Shown: piece after piece, positions 26,411 to 34,342 of the stretch | Layout of the letters: the number at the start of each line of letters is the position of its first letter | How positions within the stretch are numbered: position 1 is the first letter of the stretch | Assembly: GCF_000287675.1 (NCBI RefSeq) | Contig: NZ_ALJL01000015.1 | Coordinates: 1 to 64,000, forward strand | From: Lachnoanaerobaculum sp. ICM7 | GTDB lineage: Bacteria > Bacillota > Clostridia > Lachnospirales > Lachnospiraceae | Direction: 5' to 3' | Length of the DNA: 64,000 nt | Made by a program: the position numbers and the translations under genes | The notes under the pieces: model-generated | Told to the model about the DNA's origin: nothing | Database searches by the model: none | What the model saw: the letters and a program-made list of their open reading frames with translations, nothing else

Positions 26411-26745
26411 GGGGATGTACCGGTTTCGACAGGGAACATGCAGCTGGTGAAGCTATTCGTATGCAATGCGTTAAATGGCAAAATTAAATATAAACGCTGA
26501 AAATAATTTAGCATACGCTGCCTAAGGCAGTTGCAGACCTGTAAGCACTCACACTTACAGAATCTGTATCGACTTATGTGAGAAACCTTATATACAAAGC
26601 TTTGAGTATATAGATGTATCATGAAGCTACTCTTTCCTACAGTTTGTTGTTTGACTGTTTTAAAGGGGAATTTTGACAAGCAACTATAATAGTAGAAGAA
26701 CAGGGAATTGTTCTTTGGACACGGGTTCAACTCCCGTCATCTCCA
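26411..26745 (+). ncRNA. ssrA: Transfer-messenger RNA (tmRNA)
   Basis: tmRNA rescues stalled ribosomes and adds a degradation tag. The RNA opens GGGGATGTACCGGTTTCGAC and closes with GGTTCAACTCCCGTCATCTCC plus discriminator A: the tRNA-like acceptor (GGGGATG with CATCTCC, one G-T) and T arm are clear. The resume codon GCA is at 26478 and the tag frame 26478-26525 encodes AKLNINAENNLAYAA then TAA. The tag ends in the protease-signal-like LAYAA rather than the common LALAA. CCA is not encoded. It is a one-piece tmRNA. Confidence 0.96.
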
Positions 26746-26751
26746 TCTTAG

Positions 26752-26780
26752 AAAGTCTTGATTTTCAAGGCTTTTTTTAT
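26752..26780 (+). terminator. ssrA terminator
   Basis: AGTCTTGA (26754-26761) pairs with TCAAGGCT (26765-26772, one G-T), followed by TTTTTT. Confidence 0.8.
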
Positions 26781-26808
26781 TTCAATTTTATTTCAACATC
26801 TTTGTAAT

Positions 26809-26822
26809 CGAACTTTTGTTTG
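26809..26822 (+). promoter_or_regulatory. SOS box 1 upstream of lexA
   Basis: CGAACTTTTGTTTG differs by one base from the Gram-positive LexA consensus CGAAC-N4-GTTCG. It lies at the left edge of the lexA promoter. Confidence 0.75.
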
Positions 26823-26848
26823 CATTTTAATCGAACATATGTTAGGAT
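26820..26848 (+). promoter_or_regulatory. lexA promoter
   Basis: TTGCAT (26820-26825), 17 bp, TAGGAT (26843-26848). Both boxes overlap SOS operators, so LexA would block polymerase directly. Confidence 0.55.
26832..26845 (+). promoter_or_regulatory. SOS box 2 upstream of lexA
   Basis: CGAACATATGTTAG, one mismatch to CGAAC-N4-GTTCG. Its centre is 23 bp from that of box 1. Confidence 0.8.
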
Positions 26849-26885
26849 AGTAGTAGAATTATATCTGAAAAACAAAGGAGATTCG

Positions 26886-27494
26886 ATGGATACATTAACA
26901 CAAAAACAGGAAGAAATATATAATGTTATCAAGGATTCTATCTTAAGTAAGGGATATCCGCCGTCTGTTCGTGAAATCGGAGAACTTGTGGGACTGAAGT
27001 CCACATCTTCAGTACATGCCCATTTAAACACTCTTGAGAAAAAGGGATTTATAAGAAAGGATCCTACTAAACCGAGAACCATAGAAATTACAGATGATAC
27101 TTTCAATCTGACACGTAGAGAAGTGGTCAATGTGCCGATGGTCGGCACTGTTGCCGCAGGTATGCCTATACTGGCCACAGAAAATATTACGGACTATTTC
27201 CCTATTCCAAGTGAATTTCTGCCAAATACCGATATATTTATGCTGAGAGTCAAAGGTGAATCTATGATCAATGTCGGCATACATGATGGCGATCAGATTA
27301 TTGTATCCAAGCAAAATACGGCAAAAAACGGCGATATTATCGTAGCTTTGGTTGAGGATTCAGCTACTGTAAAGACATTCTATAAAGAGAAAAATTTCTA
27401 TCGACTCCAACCTGAGAACGATTCTATGGAACCTATTTTGGTAAAAGAGGTTACTATTCTCGGAAAGGTTATCGGATTGTTCAGATTTATGTAA
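26886..27494 (+). CDS. lexA: LexA repressor
   Basis: Represses DNA-damage genes until RecA filaments stimulate its self-cleavage. The 202-residue protein has the N-terminal winged helix (TQKQEEIYNVI; PPSVREIGELVGLKSTSSVHAHL), the scissile Ala-Gly at about 91-92 in GTVAAGMPIL, the nucleophile Ser126 in KGESMIN, and the general base Lys163 in TVKTF, so autocleavage residues are complete. GGAG five bases before ATG 26886 fixes the start. Two SOS boxes overlapping the promoter imply autoregulation. Confidence 0.97.
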   Translation: MDTLTQKQEEIYNVIKDSILSKGYPPSVREIGELVGLKSTSSVHAHLNTLEKKGFIRKDPTKPRTIEITDDTFNLTRREVVNVPMVGTVAAGMPILATENITDYFPIPSEFLPNTDIFMLRVKGESMINVGIHDGDQIIVSKQNTAKNGDIIVALVEDSATVKTFYKEKNFYRLQPENDSMEPILVKEVTILGKVIGLFRFM

Positions 27495-27496
27495 AA

Positions 27497-27524
27497 AATG
27501 GCTGCTACATATGTAGCAGCCATT
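27497..27524 (-). terminator. rplS terminator
   Basis: A perfect 28-bp inverted repeat, AATGGCTGCTACAT and its complement ATGTAGCAGCCATT, followed on the minus strand by TTTTT. There is no T tract on the plus side, so it ends rplS rather than lexA. Confidence 0.8.
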
Positions 27525-27542
27525 AAAAATATTAAGTTCAGA

Positions 27543-27893
27543 TTATCTTGATCCTGCTTCTTTAACCTTAGCAGCCTTACCGACTCTGTCACGAAGATAA
27601 TATAATTTAGCTCTTCTAACTTTACCTTTTCTTACAACTTCTACTCTGTCAACAGATGGAGAATGTAATGGCCAAGTCTTCTCAACACCGATACCGTTTG
27701 AGTTCTTTCTAACTGTGAAAGTCTCTCTTGCACCACCGTTTTGTCTCTTGAGAACTGTTCCTTCAAATATCTGGATTCTCTCTCTGTTACCCTCGCGGAT
27801 CTTGTTGTGTACTCTTACTGTATCACCTACACTAAAGTCATCAACACTTGCCTTAAGCTGTTCTGCCTCAATACTTCTTATTAAATCGTTCAT
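27543..27893 (-). CDS. rplS: 50S ribosomal protein L19
   Basis: L19 sits at the 30S-50S interface of the ribosome. The 116-residue protein matches the family throughout: [33 protein letters not shown], then [25 protein letters not shown] and a basic tail with [28 protein letters not shown] precedes the ATG. It is transcribed alone here; in many Bacillota it follows rpsP, rimM and trmD. Confidence 0.97.
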   Translation of the reverse strand: MNDLIRSIEAEQLKASVDDFSVGDTVRVHNKIREGNRERIQIFEGTVLKRQNGGARETFTVRKNSNGIGVEKTWPLHSPSVDRVEVVRKGKVRRAKLYYLRDRVGKAAKVKEAGSR

Positions 27894-27994
27894 GTGAAAC
27901 CTCCTATTATTTTGATGTTCTTAAAATTTCTTCCAGAGGACCATCGCCTTATTCACAACTACAGTATTGTATCATATGTTCTTTTACAAAGCAA
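27894..27994 (-). promoter_or_regulatory. rplS promoter and leader
   Basis: On the minus strand TTGCTT (27989-27994), 17 bp, TACAAT (27966-27971). A leader of about 70 bases follows, containing GAATAAGGCGATGGTCCTCTGG. L19 leader RNAs are known in Bacillota; I cannot confirm that this is one. Confidence 0.5.
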
Positions 27995-28256
27995 TAGATA
28001 TTCTCGCTCAAATGTTTTTAAATAATCATCTGTTTAGTTTATTTTTTATATAGGATGGATAATATGACCCTTCTCATACTGTATTATTTTATTATTACAT
28101 TATTCTTTATAAAACTTTACAATTATATTTATAGTATTTACTATGTCATATTTTTTTGTTAAAATCTTCTCGAATTTAACAAAATGGTACATGTATGTTT
28201 GATTTCTCTAACAAGCTTACATGTAAAAATACCATTATCTTGAAAGGAGTATTTTT
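27995..28256 (+). promoter_or_regulatory. Upstream region of the DUF4234 gene with three dyads
   Basis: Inverted repeat TTTTGTTAAA/TTTAACAAAA at 28154-28163 and 28175-28184, and two identical 8-bp palindromes TACATGTA at 28188-28195 and 28218-28225, 30 bp apart. I see no clear promoter boxes. The rest of the region between rplS and 28257 shows no gene. Confidence 0.4.
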
Positions 28257-28631
28257 ATGAGTACTTTACAAAGTAAAAATATTGTCACATGTATAATTTT
28301 ATCTATCGTAACATGTGGTATCTACGGTCTTTATTGGCTTTATTGCATCGCAACTGATATCAATGCAATATCAGACGATCCTAATGCAATGTCACCTGTA
28401 CTTGTTATTGTTCTCAGTTTTGTTACTTGCGGACTTTTCTTCTTATACTGGGTTTATAAATCAGGTACTATTTTGGATCAGAAGATGGTAGAGACAGGAA
28501 GAACAGCAGAAAGCCGTCCTATTCTTTATGTTGTACTTGCATTCTTCGGTCTTGCAATTGTAACATATGCTTTAATGCAGGATTCTATCAATAAGCTTGC
28601 AGAAAGCGACAGCAACAAGTCTCCATTCTAA
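28257..28631 (+). CDS. DUF4234-family membrane protein
   Basis: The 124-residue protein has three membrane segments (about 10-30, 45-66, 88-108). The patterns NIVTCIILSIVTCGIYGLYWLY and VLVIVLSFVTCGLFFLYWVYKSG, an internal repeat of T-C-G-x-x-x-L-Y-W, identify DUF4234. Function is unknown for the family. AAAGGAG precedes the ATG. The next gene starts one base after its stop, so they are coupled. Confidence 0.8.
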   Translation: MSTLQSKNIVTCIILSIVTCGIYGLYWLYCIATDINAISDDPNAMSPVLVIVLSFVTCGLFFLYWVYKSGTILDQKMVETGRTAESRPILYVVLAFFGLAIVTYALMQDSINKLAESDSNKSPF

Positions 28632-28632
28632 T

Positions 28633-29022
28633 ATGCAAGACAGAATTAAAAGAGTAATAAAAAATACCATTGCAATTTCTTGCCTTGGTATTTTTTTATA
28701 TATACTGTATTTTATTCATATCCGTATCCCATGCGCGTTTAAGACTATAACTCATTTGGATTGTCCAAGCTGTGGGGTCAGCAGAATGTGTGTATCACTT
28801 TCTCACGGTGATATAAGGTCCGCTTTTTACTATAATCAGATACTTGTATTTCTTTTTCCTTTAATCGTAATCTACTATATTTTTTATCAATTACGATATA
28901 TAAAAACCGGGCAAAGAAAAATAAGTAAATTTGAAAACAATATCATGATTGTTATAATTGTTATATTATTAATATATGGAGTAATAAGGAATCTTCCTTT
29001 TTATCCGTACAGACTACCATAA
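28633..29022 (+). CDS. DUF2752-family membrane protein
   Basis: A 129-residue membrane protein with segments at about 15-33, 70-90 and 105-122. It carries the DUF2752 signature THLDCPSCGVSRMCVSLSHGDIRSAFYYN, where the C-P-S-C-G-x-x-R core is conserved. Role unknown. ATG 28633 is used; a TTG 12 codons earlier overlaps the preceding gene. No strong ribosome site is visible, consistent with translational coupling to the DUF4234 gene. Confidence 0.8.
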   Translation: MQDRIKRVIKNTIAISCLGIFLYILYFIHIRIPCAFKTITHLDCPSCGVSRMCVSLSHGDIRSAFYYNQILVFLFPLIVIYYIFYQLRYIKTGQRKISKFENNIMIVIIVILLIYGVIRNLPFYPYRLP

Positions 29023-29047
29023 AAAGTCGGGAAAACCCGACTTTTTT
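29021..29047. terminator. Bidirectional terminator
   Basis: AAAAAGTCGGG (29021-29031), AAAA loop, CCCGACTTTTTT. It separates the DUF2752 gene from the converging nudC. Confidence 0.9.
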
Positions 29048-29900
29048 ATATTTCACCGTCTCTGAACTTTTGAATCATTTCATGTCCTACGCTTATATGG
29101 AAAGGCAGTACAGGTACATCTTCCCTCTCAAACCACCTTGCTTCGGATAACTCTTCTTCCTGCAATGTGATCGTGTCATCTCCGTCCAAATCTGCAATAA
29201 ATGCAAGCATGATGGTATCTGAAAACGACCATGGTTGTGATTTATAAGGTCTTATATTTTTTACCTTAAGTCCGACCTCTTCTTTTACTTCTCTGGCAAC
29301 AGCTTCTTCAAGTGTTTCACCTACCTCAACAAAGCCTGCAACTAATGCATAATATTTATAAGTACCTTTTGCATTCTTTGTAAGAAGCAGTTTGTTTCCG
29401 TTTCTGATCGCTACTATAACTGCAGGAGATATCTTAGGGTATTCTATGTTCTTACACTTCGGGCAAATCAATGCCCTTTCAGTCGCAGACTTTTCAGTCT
29501 TTGTACCACAGTATCCGCAATATTTTCTGCTCTGCATCCATCTGTATACCTGTGAAGCACTTACACTTGCAAAAGCCTGATAACGAGGCTCAAACTCACG
29601 CAAAGCTTGTATGCCCTCCATATAGAATCCGCCAAACTCAGGAATACTTATATCATCTACCAGATAAAATTCCTCATCATCTACAGAGTTTACATAGTAG
29701 GATTTTTCATATATATTTTCATCTTCGTCTTCCAAATCTTCAAATCTCGGAATACTCAATGCTCCTGTCAATGCATCCTTTATAAGCATTATCTTATTGT
29801 ACTCAAAATGTAAAACAAATGATTTTTTATTATTTTCCTTTGTGGCTTTCTTTCTCCTATATTCAGGATAAAATACTTTCGGATATATTTCCTGTATCAT
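29046..29900 (-). CDS. nudC: NAD(+) diphosphatase / Nudix hydrolase
   Basis: NudC cleaves NADH or NAD to NMN(H) and AMP and, in characterised bacteria, removes NAD caps from RNA. The 284-residue protein has a zinc ribbon (CGYCGTKTEKS...CPKC, about 123-146), the Nudix box GFVEVGETLEEAVAREVKEEVGL (about 191-213) and the NudC-specific SQPWSFSDTIM (about 224-234), where the family has SQPWPFPxS. It lies 25 bases after pncB, linking two NAD-metabolism genes in one unit. Confidence 0.92.
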   Translation of the reverse strand: MIQEIYPKVFYPEYRRKKATKENNKKSFVLHFEYNKIMLIKDALTGALSIPRFEDLEDEDENIYEKSYYVNSVDDEEFYLVDDISIPEFGGFYMEGIQALREFEPRYQAFASVSASQVYRWMQSRKYCGYCGTKTEKSATERALICPKCKNIEYPKISPAVIVAIRNGNKLLLTKNAKGTYKYYALVAGFVEVGETLEEAVAREVKEEVGLKVKNIRPYKSQPWSFSDTIMLAFIADLDGDDTITLQEEELSEARWFEREDVPVLPFHISVGHEMIQKFRDGEI

Positions 29901-29925
29901 ACTACTCTTTCTTTACTGCTTAAAT

Positions 29926-31389
29926 CTATAACTCCTGATAATTATACTTTTGTAACAGCTCGTATCTCATATCCCATAGCTTCTGTGAAAGGTCCACATA
30001 TGTCTCATGAGGATATGCAAGTCTCTTTGACTCATCCCAAAGGGTATCAAGCTCTTTTTTACAAAATTCTCTTAATTCCATTACCGAAGGGGATTTGTAT
30101 ACACATTCACCTTTTTTAAATATCGGTACCAAGAGTTCCTTAGTCTCAAATGAACCTGCATTAAGCTTTGTTCTCTTCCATGTCTCAACCGGATCAAAGA
30201 GCATAAGCGACTCGTCTGTAGACAGATTCTCCTCTTCCAAACAGATATAATCGGCTATTATCTTGCCTGTCTTTTTATTGTAAATTCTGTATATTTTCTT
30301 ATTTCCCGGATTTGTTATCTTCTCGGCATTCTCTGACAGTTTTATCTTAGGAATAAACTCTCCTGTTTTTTCATTCATAACTGCCGCAAGCTTATATACT
30401 CCTCCAAATGCCGGACAATCCTTTGATGTAATTAGGTTGGTACCTACACCCCATCTGTTGATTGTGGCGCCCTGCAATTTCAATGAAGATATAATATTCT
30501 CGTCCAAATCATTTGAAGCCGATATAACCGCATCCTCAAAGCCTGCTTCATCAAGCATCTCCTTGGCTCTCTTTGAAAGGTATGCAAGGTCTCCGCTGTC
30601 GAGTCTGATACCGTAATTCTTTAGAGGTATACCGGCAGCCCTCATCTCCTTAAATACAGTTATAGCATTCGGTACGCCTGATTTTAGGGTATCATATGTA
30701 TCTACCAAAAGTGTACATGCTGTCGGGAAAGTCTTTGCATAGGTTCTGAATGCTGAAAGCTCATCAGGGAAACTCATTATCCAGCTGTGAGCATGTGTTC
30801 CAAGTATCGGTACGTCAAACATTCTTCCGCAGAGAACATTACTTGTTCCTACACAACCTCCTATCACAGCCGCTCTTGCGCCGTAGATACCTGCATCAGG
30901 TCCCTGTGCCCTTCTGAGTCCGAACTCCATTACTCCGTCACCGTCTGCGGCCAAAACCACTCTGGCGGCTTTTGTCGCTATAAGTGACTGGTGATTTATG
31001 ATATTTAAAAGTGCTGTCTCTATAAGCTGTGCCTGCATTATAGGTGCAATGACCTTTACAAGCGGTTCTCTTGGGAATATAACACTTCCCTCAGGTATAG
31101 CATAGATATCACCTGTAAATTTAAAATCTCTGAGGTACTCAAGGAAATCATCTCTAAAAAGCTTTGTCTTTCTGAGATATTCAATATCTTCATCGTCAAA
31201 ATGCAAATTTTCAATATAATCTATCACCTGATCAAGTCCTGCACAGATAGCATATCCGTTTTTATTCGGATTTGATCTGTAGAACATATCAAAGATAACC
31301 GTTTCGTTTACATTATTTTCCAAATGGTAGCCCTGCATCATTGTAAGTTCATACAAGTCAGTCAACAGTGTCAAATTTCTTTTTTCCAT
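29926..31389 (-). CDS. pncB: Nicotinate phosphoribosyltransferase
   Basis: Converts nicotinate and PRPP to nicotinate mononucleotide, the entry of the NAD salvage pathway. The 487-residue protein starts MEKRNLTLLTDLYELTMMQGYH, has FGLRRAQGPDAG, GTHAHSWIMSF (the phosphorylated-histidine region in the family), DTYDTLKSGVPNAI and RLDSGDLAYLS. It is of the longer bacterial class. ATG 31389 fits the family start; GGAATAG precedes it. It has its own promoter (31440-31468) and is followed by nudC. Confidence 0.95.
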   Translation of the reverse strand: MEKRNLTLLTDLYELTMMQGYHLENNVNETVIFDMFYRSNPNKNGYAICAGLDQVIDYIENLHFDDEDIEYLRKTKLFRDDFLEYLRDFKFTGDIYAIPEGSVIFPREPLVKVIAPIMQAQLIETALLNIINHQSLIATKAARVVLAADGDGVMEFGLRRAQGPDAGIYGARAAVIGGCVGTSNVLCGRMFDVPILGTHAHSWIMSFPDELSAFRTYAKTFPTACTLLVDTYDTLKSGVPNAITVFKEMRAAGIPLKNYGIRLDSGDLAYLSKRAKEMLDEAGFEDAVISASNDLDENIISSLKLQGATINRWGVGTNLITSKDCPAFGGVYKLAAVMNEKTGEFIPKIKLSENAEKITNPGNKKIYRIYNKKTGKIIADYICLEEENLSTDESLMLFDPVETWKRTKLNAGSFETKELLVPIFKKGECVYKSPSVMELREFCKKELDTLWDESKRLAYPHETYVDLSQKLWDMRYELLQKYNYQEL

Positions 31390-31439
31390 TATTCTATTCC
31401 ATCCTTTTTTCCGGCAACTACACAAGCCTTATCTCTATC

Positions 31440-31468
31440 AATCTATGCTTTATTTAATGTATTGTCAA
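31440..31468 (-). promoter_or_regulatory. pncB promoter
   Basis: On the minus strand TTGACA (31463-31468), 17 bp, TAGATT (31440-31445), 50 bp before pncB. It would uncouple the NAD genes from the upstream translation cluster. Confidence 0.6.
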
Positions 31469-31494
31469 GCTAATTAATTTTAATCTAAGATAAA

Positions 31495-32100
31495 TCAATT
31501 GTTTTCATTAAACAATATAAGTCCGCCCTTGCGTTTATGCCCTGTATTCCACAGCTCTTTAAAGTCAAACCATCTGTAACTTCCATAGCTTACAACTTTA
31601 ACCATAAATTTTTTGCCGTCTTCCTCATATCCTGTAAGTAAGAACCAATGCCACACGAAATCTTTGAATTTCGGATTTTTATGCATCAGTACAAGCATGG
31701 GTATCGGCATTTTTTTATCTATCTGAGATTTTACAATCTTAACAGCATCCTCGATATCATTATCACCTGAAAACTCAGACAAACTTATACTGTGTTCATC
31801 AATATCTTCCAAGAAATCACTTATACCGTCAACATATATCTCAAGTCTGTCTATGCCTGTCCACCTTGGCCTCAGATAAGGCTTTACATCATTTGAAAAA
31901 TCCACATAATCAAGTGAGTTCACATTCTCTATATGATATGGGTAGAGATTATCTTTACCCAAATACTTTCTCATATAAACAAAGCTGTCACAGGCTGTAA
32001 CACAGGCGCATCCGCCCTTATTCATCCACAGATTTTTGAAATCTTCCTGATTCCATCCGTATTTTCCGTCAATATAAAAATAATCCAGTTCTTTTTTCAT
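31495..32100 (-). CDS. Papain-fold (C39-like) cysteine peptidase-like protein
   Basis: A 201-residue protein without signal peptide. The arrangement GGCACVTACDSFVYMRKYLG near residues 29-49, DFVWHWFLLTGYEEDG near 150-165, and VVSYGSYRWFDFKELW near 172-187 resembles papain-fold peptidases: a cysteine at a helix start, a histidine starting a strand, and a polar residue in a following strand. C39-like families show this order, so Cys and His could form a catalytic pair, but no activity is proven. Ribosome site GAGAG precedes ATG 32100. It follows the DUF1292 gene at the end of the infB-ribF cluster. Confidence 0.6.
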   Translation of the reverse strand: MKKELDYFYIDGKYGWNQEDFKNLWMNKGGCACVTACDSFVYMRKYLGKDNLYPYHIENVNSLDYVDFSNDVKPYLRPRWTGIDRLEIYVDGISDFLEDIDEHSISLSEFSGDNDIEDAVKIVKSQIDKKMPIPMLVLMHKNPKFKDFVWHWFLLTGYEEDGKKFMVKVVSYGSYRWFDFKELWNTGHKRKGGLILFNENN

Positions 32101-32161
32101 ATTCTCTCTAAAATTTTGGAGCAATATAATACAACAGTACTACATTGCTCCATATTAAAAA

Positions 32162-32485
32162 CTATAAATCTTCTTCACCAAGCAGGTCTTCAAACTCTTC
32201 TTCATCAAGAAGCTCGTCAAAAGCATCTGCAACTATCTCATATTCTTCATCGGTCTCTATATTGGTAAGCTCAGGCTGTCCGTCCTCGGTCTCCGAGTAT
32301 CTGTAAAGATATACAGTCCCCTCATCATTGTCATCCTCAGGCATTACCGCAATATACTCTCTGTCTCCGGCACTGAAAATGTTGAGCACAACACATTCAA
32401 GTACAGTATCATCCTCAAGTGTTATAGATACTGAAACATTACCTTCTTCCACTATACCGTTTTCAAATAAATTCTTATCGTCCAT
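32162..32485 (-). CDS. DUF1292-family acidic protein
   Basis: A 107-residue, very acidic protein with the DUF1292 pattern VSITLEDDTVLECVVLNIFSAGDREYIAVMPED, then VYLYRYSE, then DEEYEIVADAFDELLDEEEFEDLL. The family occurs in Bacillota (YrzB is the Bacillus example); function is unknown. It starts nine bases after ribF, so it belongs to that operon. Confidence 0.85.
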   Translation of the reverse strand: MDDKNLFENGIVEEGNVSVSITLEDDTVLECVVLNIFSAGDREYIAVMPEDDNDEGTVYLYRYSETEDGQPELTNIETDEEYEIVADAFDELLDEEEFEDLLGEEDL

Positions 32486-32494
32486 AGTTCTCCT

Positions 32495-33445
32495 TTATTT
32501 TACTTGACTGTTAAGGAAGTTTAAAACTTCCTGTTTATCATTACTTATTTGGTTTTTTAATTCCTCAAGACTGGCGAATTTCATCTCAGGTCTTATATAT
32601 TTATAAAGATATACCTCTATTTCTCTGCCGTAAAGGTTTGCTTCAAAGTTATACAAGTATGTCTCGACTCTTGAAATATGATTTTTTTTATCATTTTCAA
32701 TACTTGGATTTGATCCGACATTTGTAAGTCCGAGATAAAGAGTATCATCATCACCGATTCTTACTCTGGATGCATAAACTCCATACTTGGGCAGATGCTT
32801 CTGGTTTGAAGGGAAAATATTTAAGGTCGGAAAACCTATGGTCGCCCCTATCTTATTTCCCTCCTCAACAACTCCGCTTATAGAATATATTCCTCCAAGA
32901 AGCTTATTTGCTTCTTCCATATCGCCCTCATCAAGCTTTGATCTTATAAGTGTTGAGCTTATATCATTATGGAAATCATCCTTTTCCTTTTCAATTATCT
33001 TTACATCATATCCCAAAGTCTTTGACAATCTGTTCAAAAGCTCAACATTTCCGCTCTTTTTATATCCAAAAGCCGCATCAGCTCCTGCAACTATCACAGC
33101 CATACCCAGTTTTTTTATAAGAATATCTGTCAAAAACTCTTCACCTGACAGCTTTGCAATGTCCATATCAAAAGGATATTCTATATAATAATCAATTCCA
33201 AGTTCTTCCAATTTTTTTTGTCTTTCCACATTTGTAAATATCTGTGTGGTATGATTATTTCTTACAATATTTGACGGTAAAGTTTTGAAAGAAAAAACTA
33301 CAGTCTTTAAACCCTTTTTATTAGCCTCTTCCTTCAGTGTTCTGAATAATTTTCTGTGTCCCCTATGCTCACCGTCAAATTTCCCTATGGCAACAGCTGT
33401 TCTCTCTGTTATCTTTATGTCTGTAGTATTTATAAATGTAATCAC
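32495..33445 (-). CDS. ribF: Bifunctional riboflavin kinase / FAD synthetase
   Basis: Phosphorylates riboflavin to FMN and adenylylates FMN to FAD. The 316-residue protein has an N-terminal nucleotidyltransferase domain (AVAIGKFDGEHRGHRKLF, residues 18-35; ISSTLIRSKLDEGDMEEANKLLG) and a C-terminal riboflavin kinase domain (GATIGFPTLNIFPSNQKHLPKYGVYASRV; RVETYLYNFEANLYGREIEVYL). The catalytic T-N of the kinase motif (PTLNI) is present. It follows truB by 12 bases, the normal Bacillota order. Confidence 0.95.
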   Translation of the reverse strand: MITFINTTDIKITERTAVAIGKFDGEHRGHRKLFRTLKEEANKKGLKTVVFSFKTLPSNIVRNNHTTQIFTNVERQKKLEELGIDYYIEYPFDMDIAKLSGEEFLTDILIKKLGMAVIVAGADAAFGYKKSGNVELLNRLSKTLGYDVKIIEKEKDDFHNDISSTLIRSKLDEGDMEEANKLLGGIYSISGVVEEGNKIGATIGFPTLNIFPSNQKHLPKYGVYASRVRIGDDDTLYLGLTNVGSNPSIENDKKNHISRVETYLYNFEANLYGREIEVYLYKYIRPEMKFASLEELKNQISNDKQEVLNFLNSQVK

Positions 33446-33457
33446 ATTATCACCTAT

Positions 33458-34342
33458 CTATAAAAACATCTTGAATGGCTTTAATTCATCCGATTCTTTT
33501 TTATATATTGCAATAAATATGTCATTAGAATCATAGACTCTATATAAGTCACTGTCTTCAAAATCTTTTTCAAATTTTAATTTATTTCCGTTATGCAGAT
33601 ATTTATCAAAGTCAGGGGAGGTATTTATTTTGGGCAGGAAGGAAAAATACTCTTCCACGCTCATTATCCTCTTATCTATATTATCTCTCTCTGATTCCAG
33701 TTGTTTTAGGGTAATGGCCCCGTCTATATCAAATCTGTCCACTCTCTTTCTGACAAGAGACTCCATACAACCGCCTACCGAAAGTTTTTCTCCTATATCA
33801 TGGCATAATGTTCTGATATAAGTTCCCTTAGATACTTTGGCCGTAAACTTTACTCTCGGCAAATCCATATCAATTATATCAATATTGAAAATTTCAACTT
33901 TTCTCGGTTCTCTCTTTACTTCCTTGCCTTCTCTTGCCAGATCGACAAGCTTTTTTCCGCCTACTTTTAATGCCGAATACATAGGTGGAAGCTGCATATA
34001 CTCTCCAAGAAATGAATTTATTACCTCTTTAACTTCATCCTCGGTCAAATGTGAAGTGTCTTTTTTTTCCGAAATTTTTCCTGAAGTATCCTGTGTATCT
34101 GTAGACACTCCTAAAAGCAGTACCGCCTCGTATTCTTTTGACTTATCGGTTAACATATCCGACAATACGGTAGCATTACCTAACAATACCGGAAGTACAC
34201 CGACAGCATCCGGGTCCAATGTTCCCGAATGCCCGATTTTCTTTTGCTTAAGAACTCCTCTCATTTTTGCTACAACATCATGAGATGTGAATCCTTTTTC
34301 TTTGAATATATTTATTATTCCGTTATAAGCATTCTTAGCCAT
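33458..34342 (-). CDS. truB: tRNA pseudouridine-55 synthase
   Basis: Makes pseudouridine at position 55 in the T loop of tRNAs. The 294-residue protein has the catalytic Asp in KIGHSGTLDPDAVGVLPVLLG (residues about 35-55), then SKEYEAVLLLGVSTDTQDTSG and KVSKGTYIRTLCHDIGEKL. The start overlaps the end of nrnA by eight bases. Position after rbfA and nrnA and before ribF is classical. Confidence 0.96.
   Translation of the reverse strand: MAKNAYNGIINIFKEKGFTSHDVVAKMRGVLKQKKIGHSGTLDPDAVGVLPVLLGNATVLSDMLTDKSKEYEAVLLLGVSTDTQDTSGKISEKKDTSHLTEDEVKEVINSFLGEYMQLPPMYSALKVGGKKLVDLAREGKEVKREPRKVEIFNIDIIDMDLPRVKFTAKVSKGTYIRTLCHDIGEKLSVGGCMESLVRKRVDRFDIDGAITLKQLESERDNIDKRIMSVEEYFSFLPKINTSPDFDKYLHNGNKLKFEKDFEDSDLYRVYDSNDIFIAIYKKESDELKPFKMFL

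Noticed and set aside
26398-26730. 110-residue minus-strand ORF
   Set aside because: It is antisense to ssrA, whose structure and tag frame are clear.
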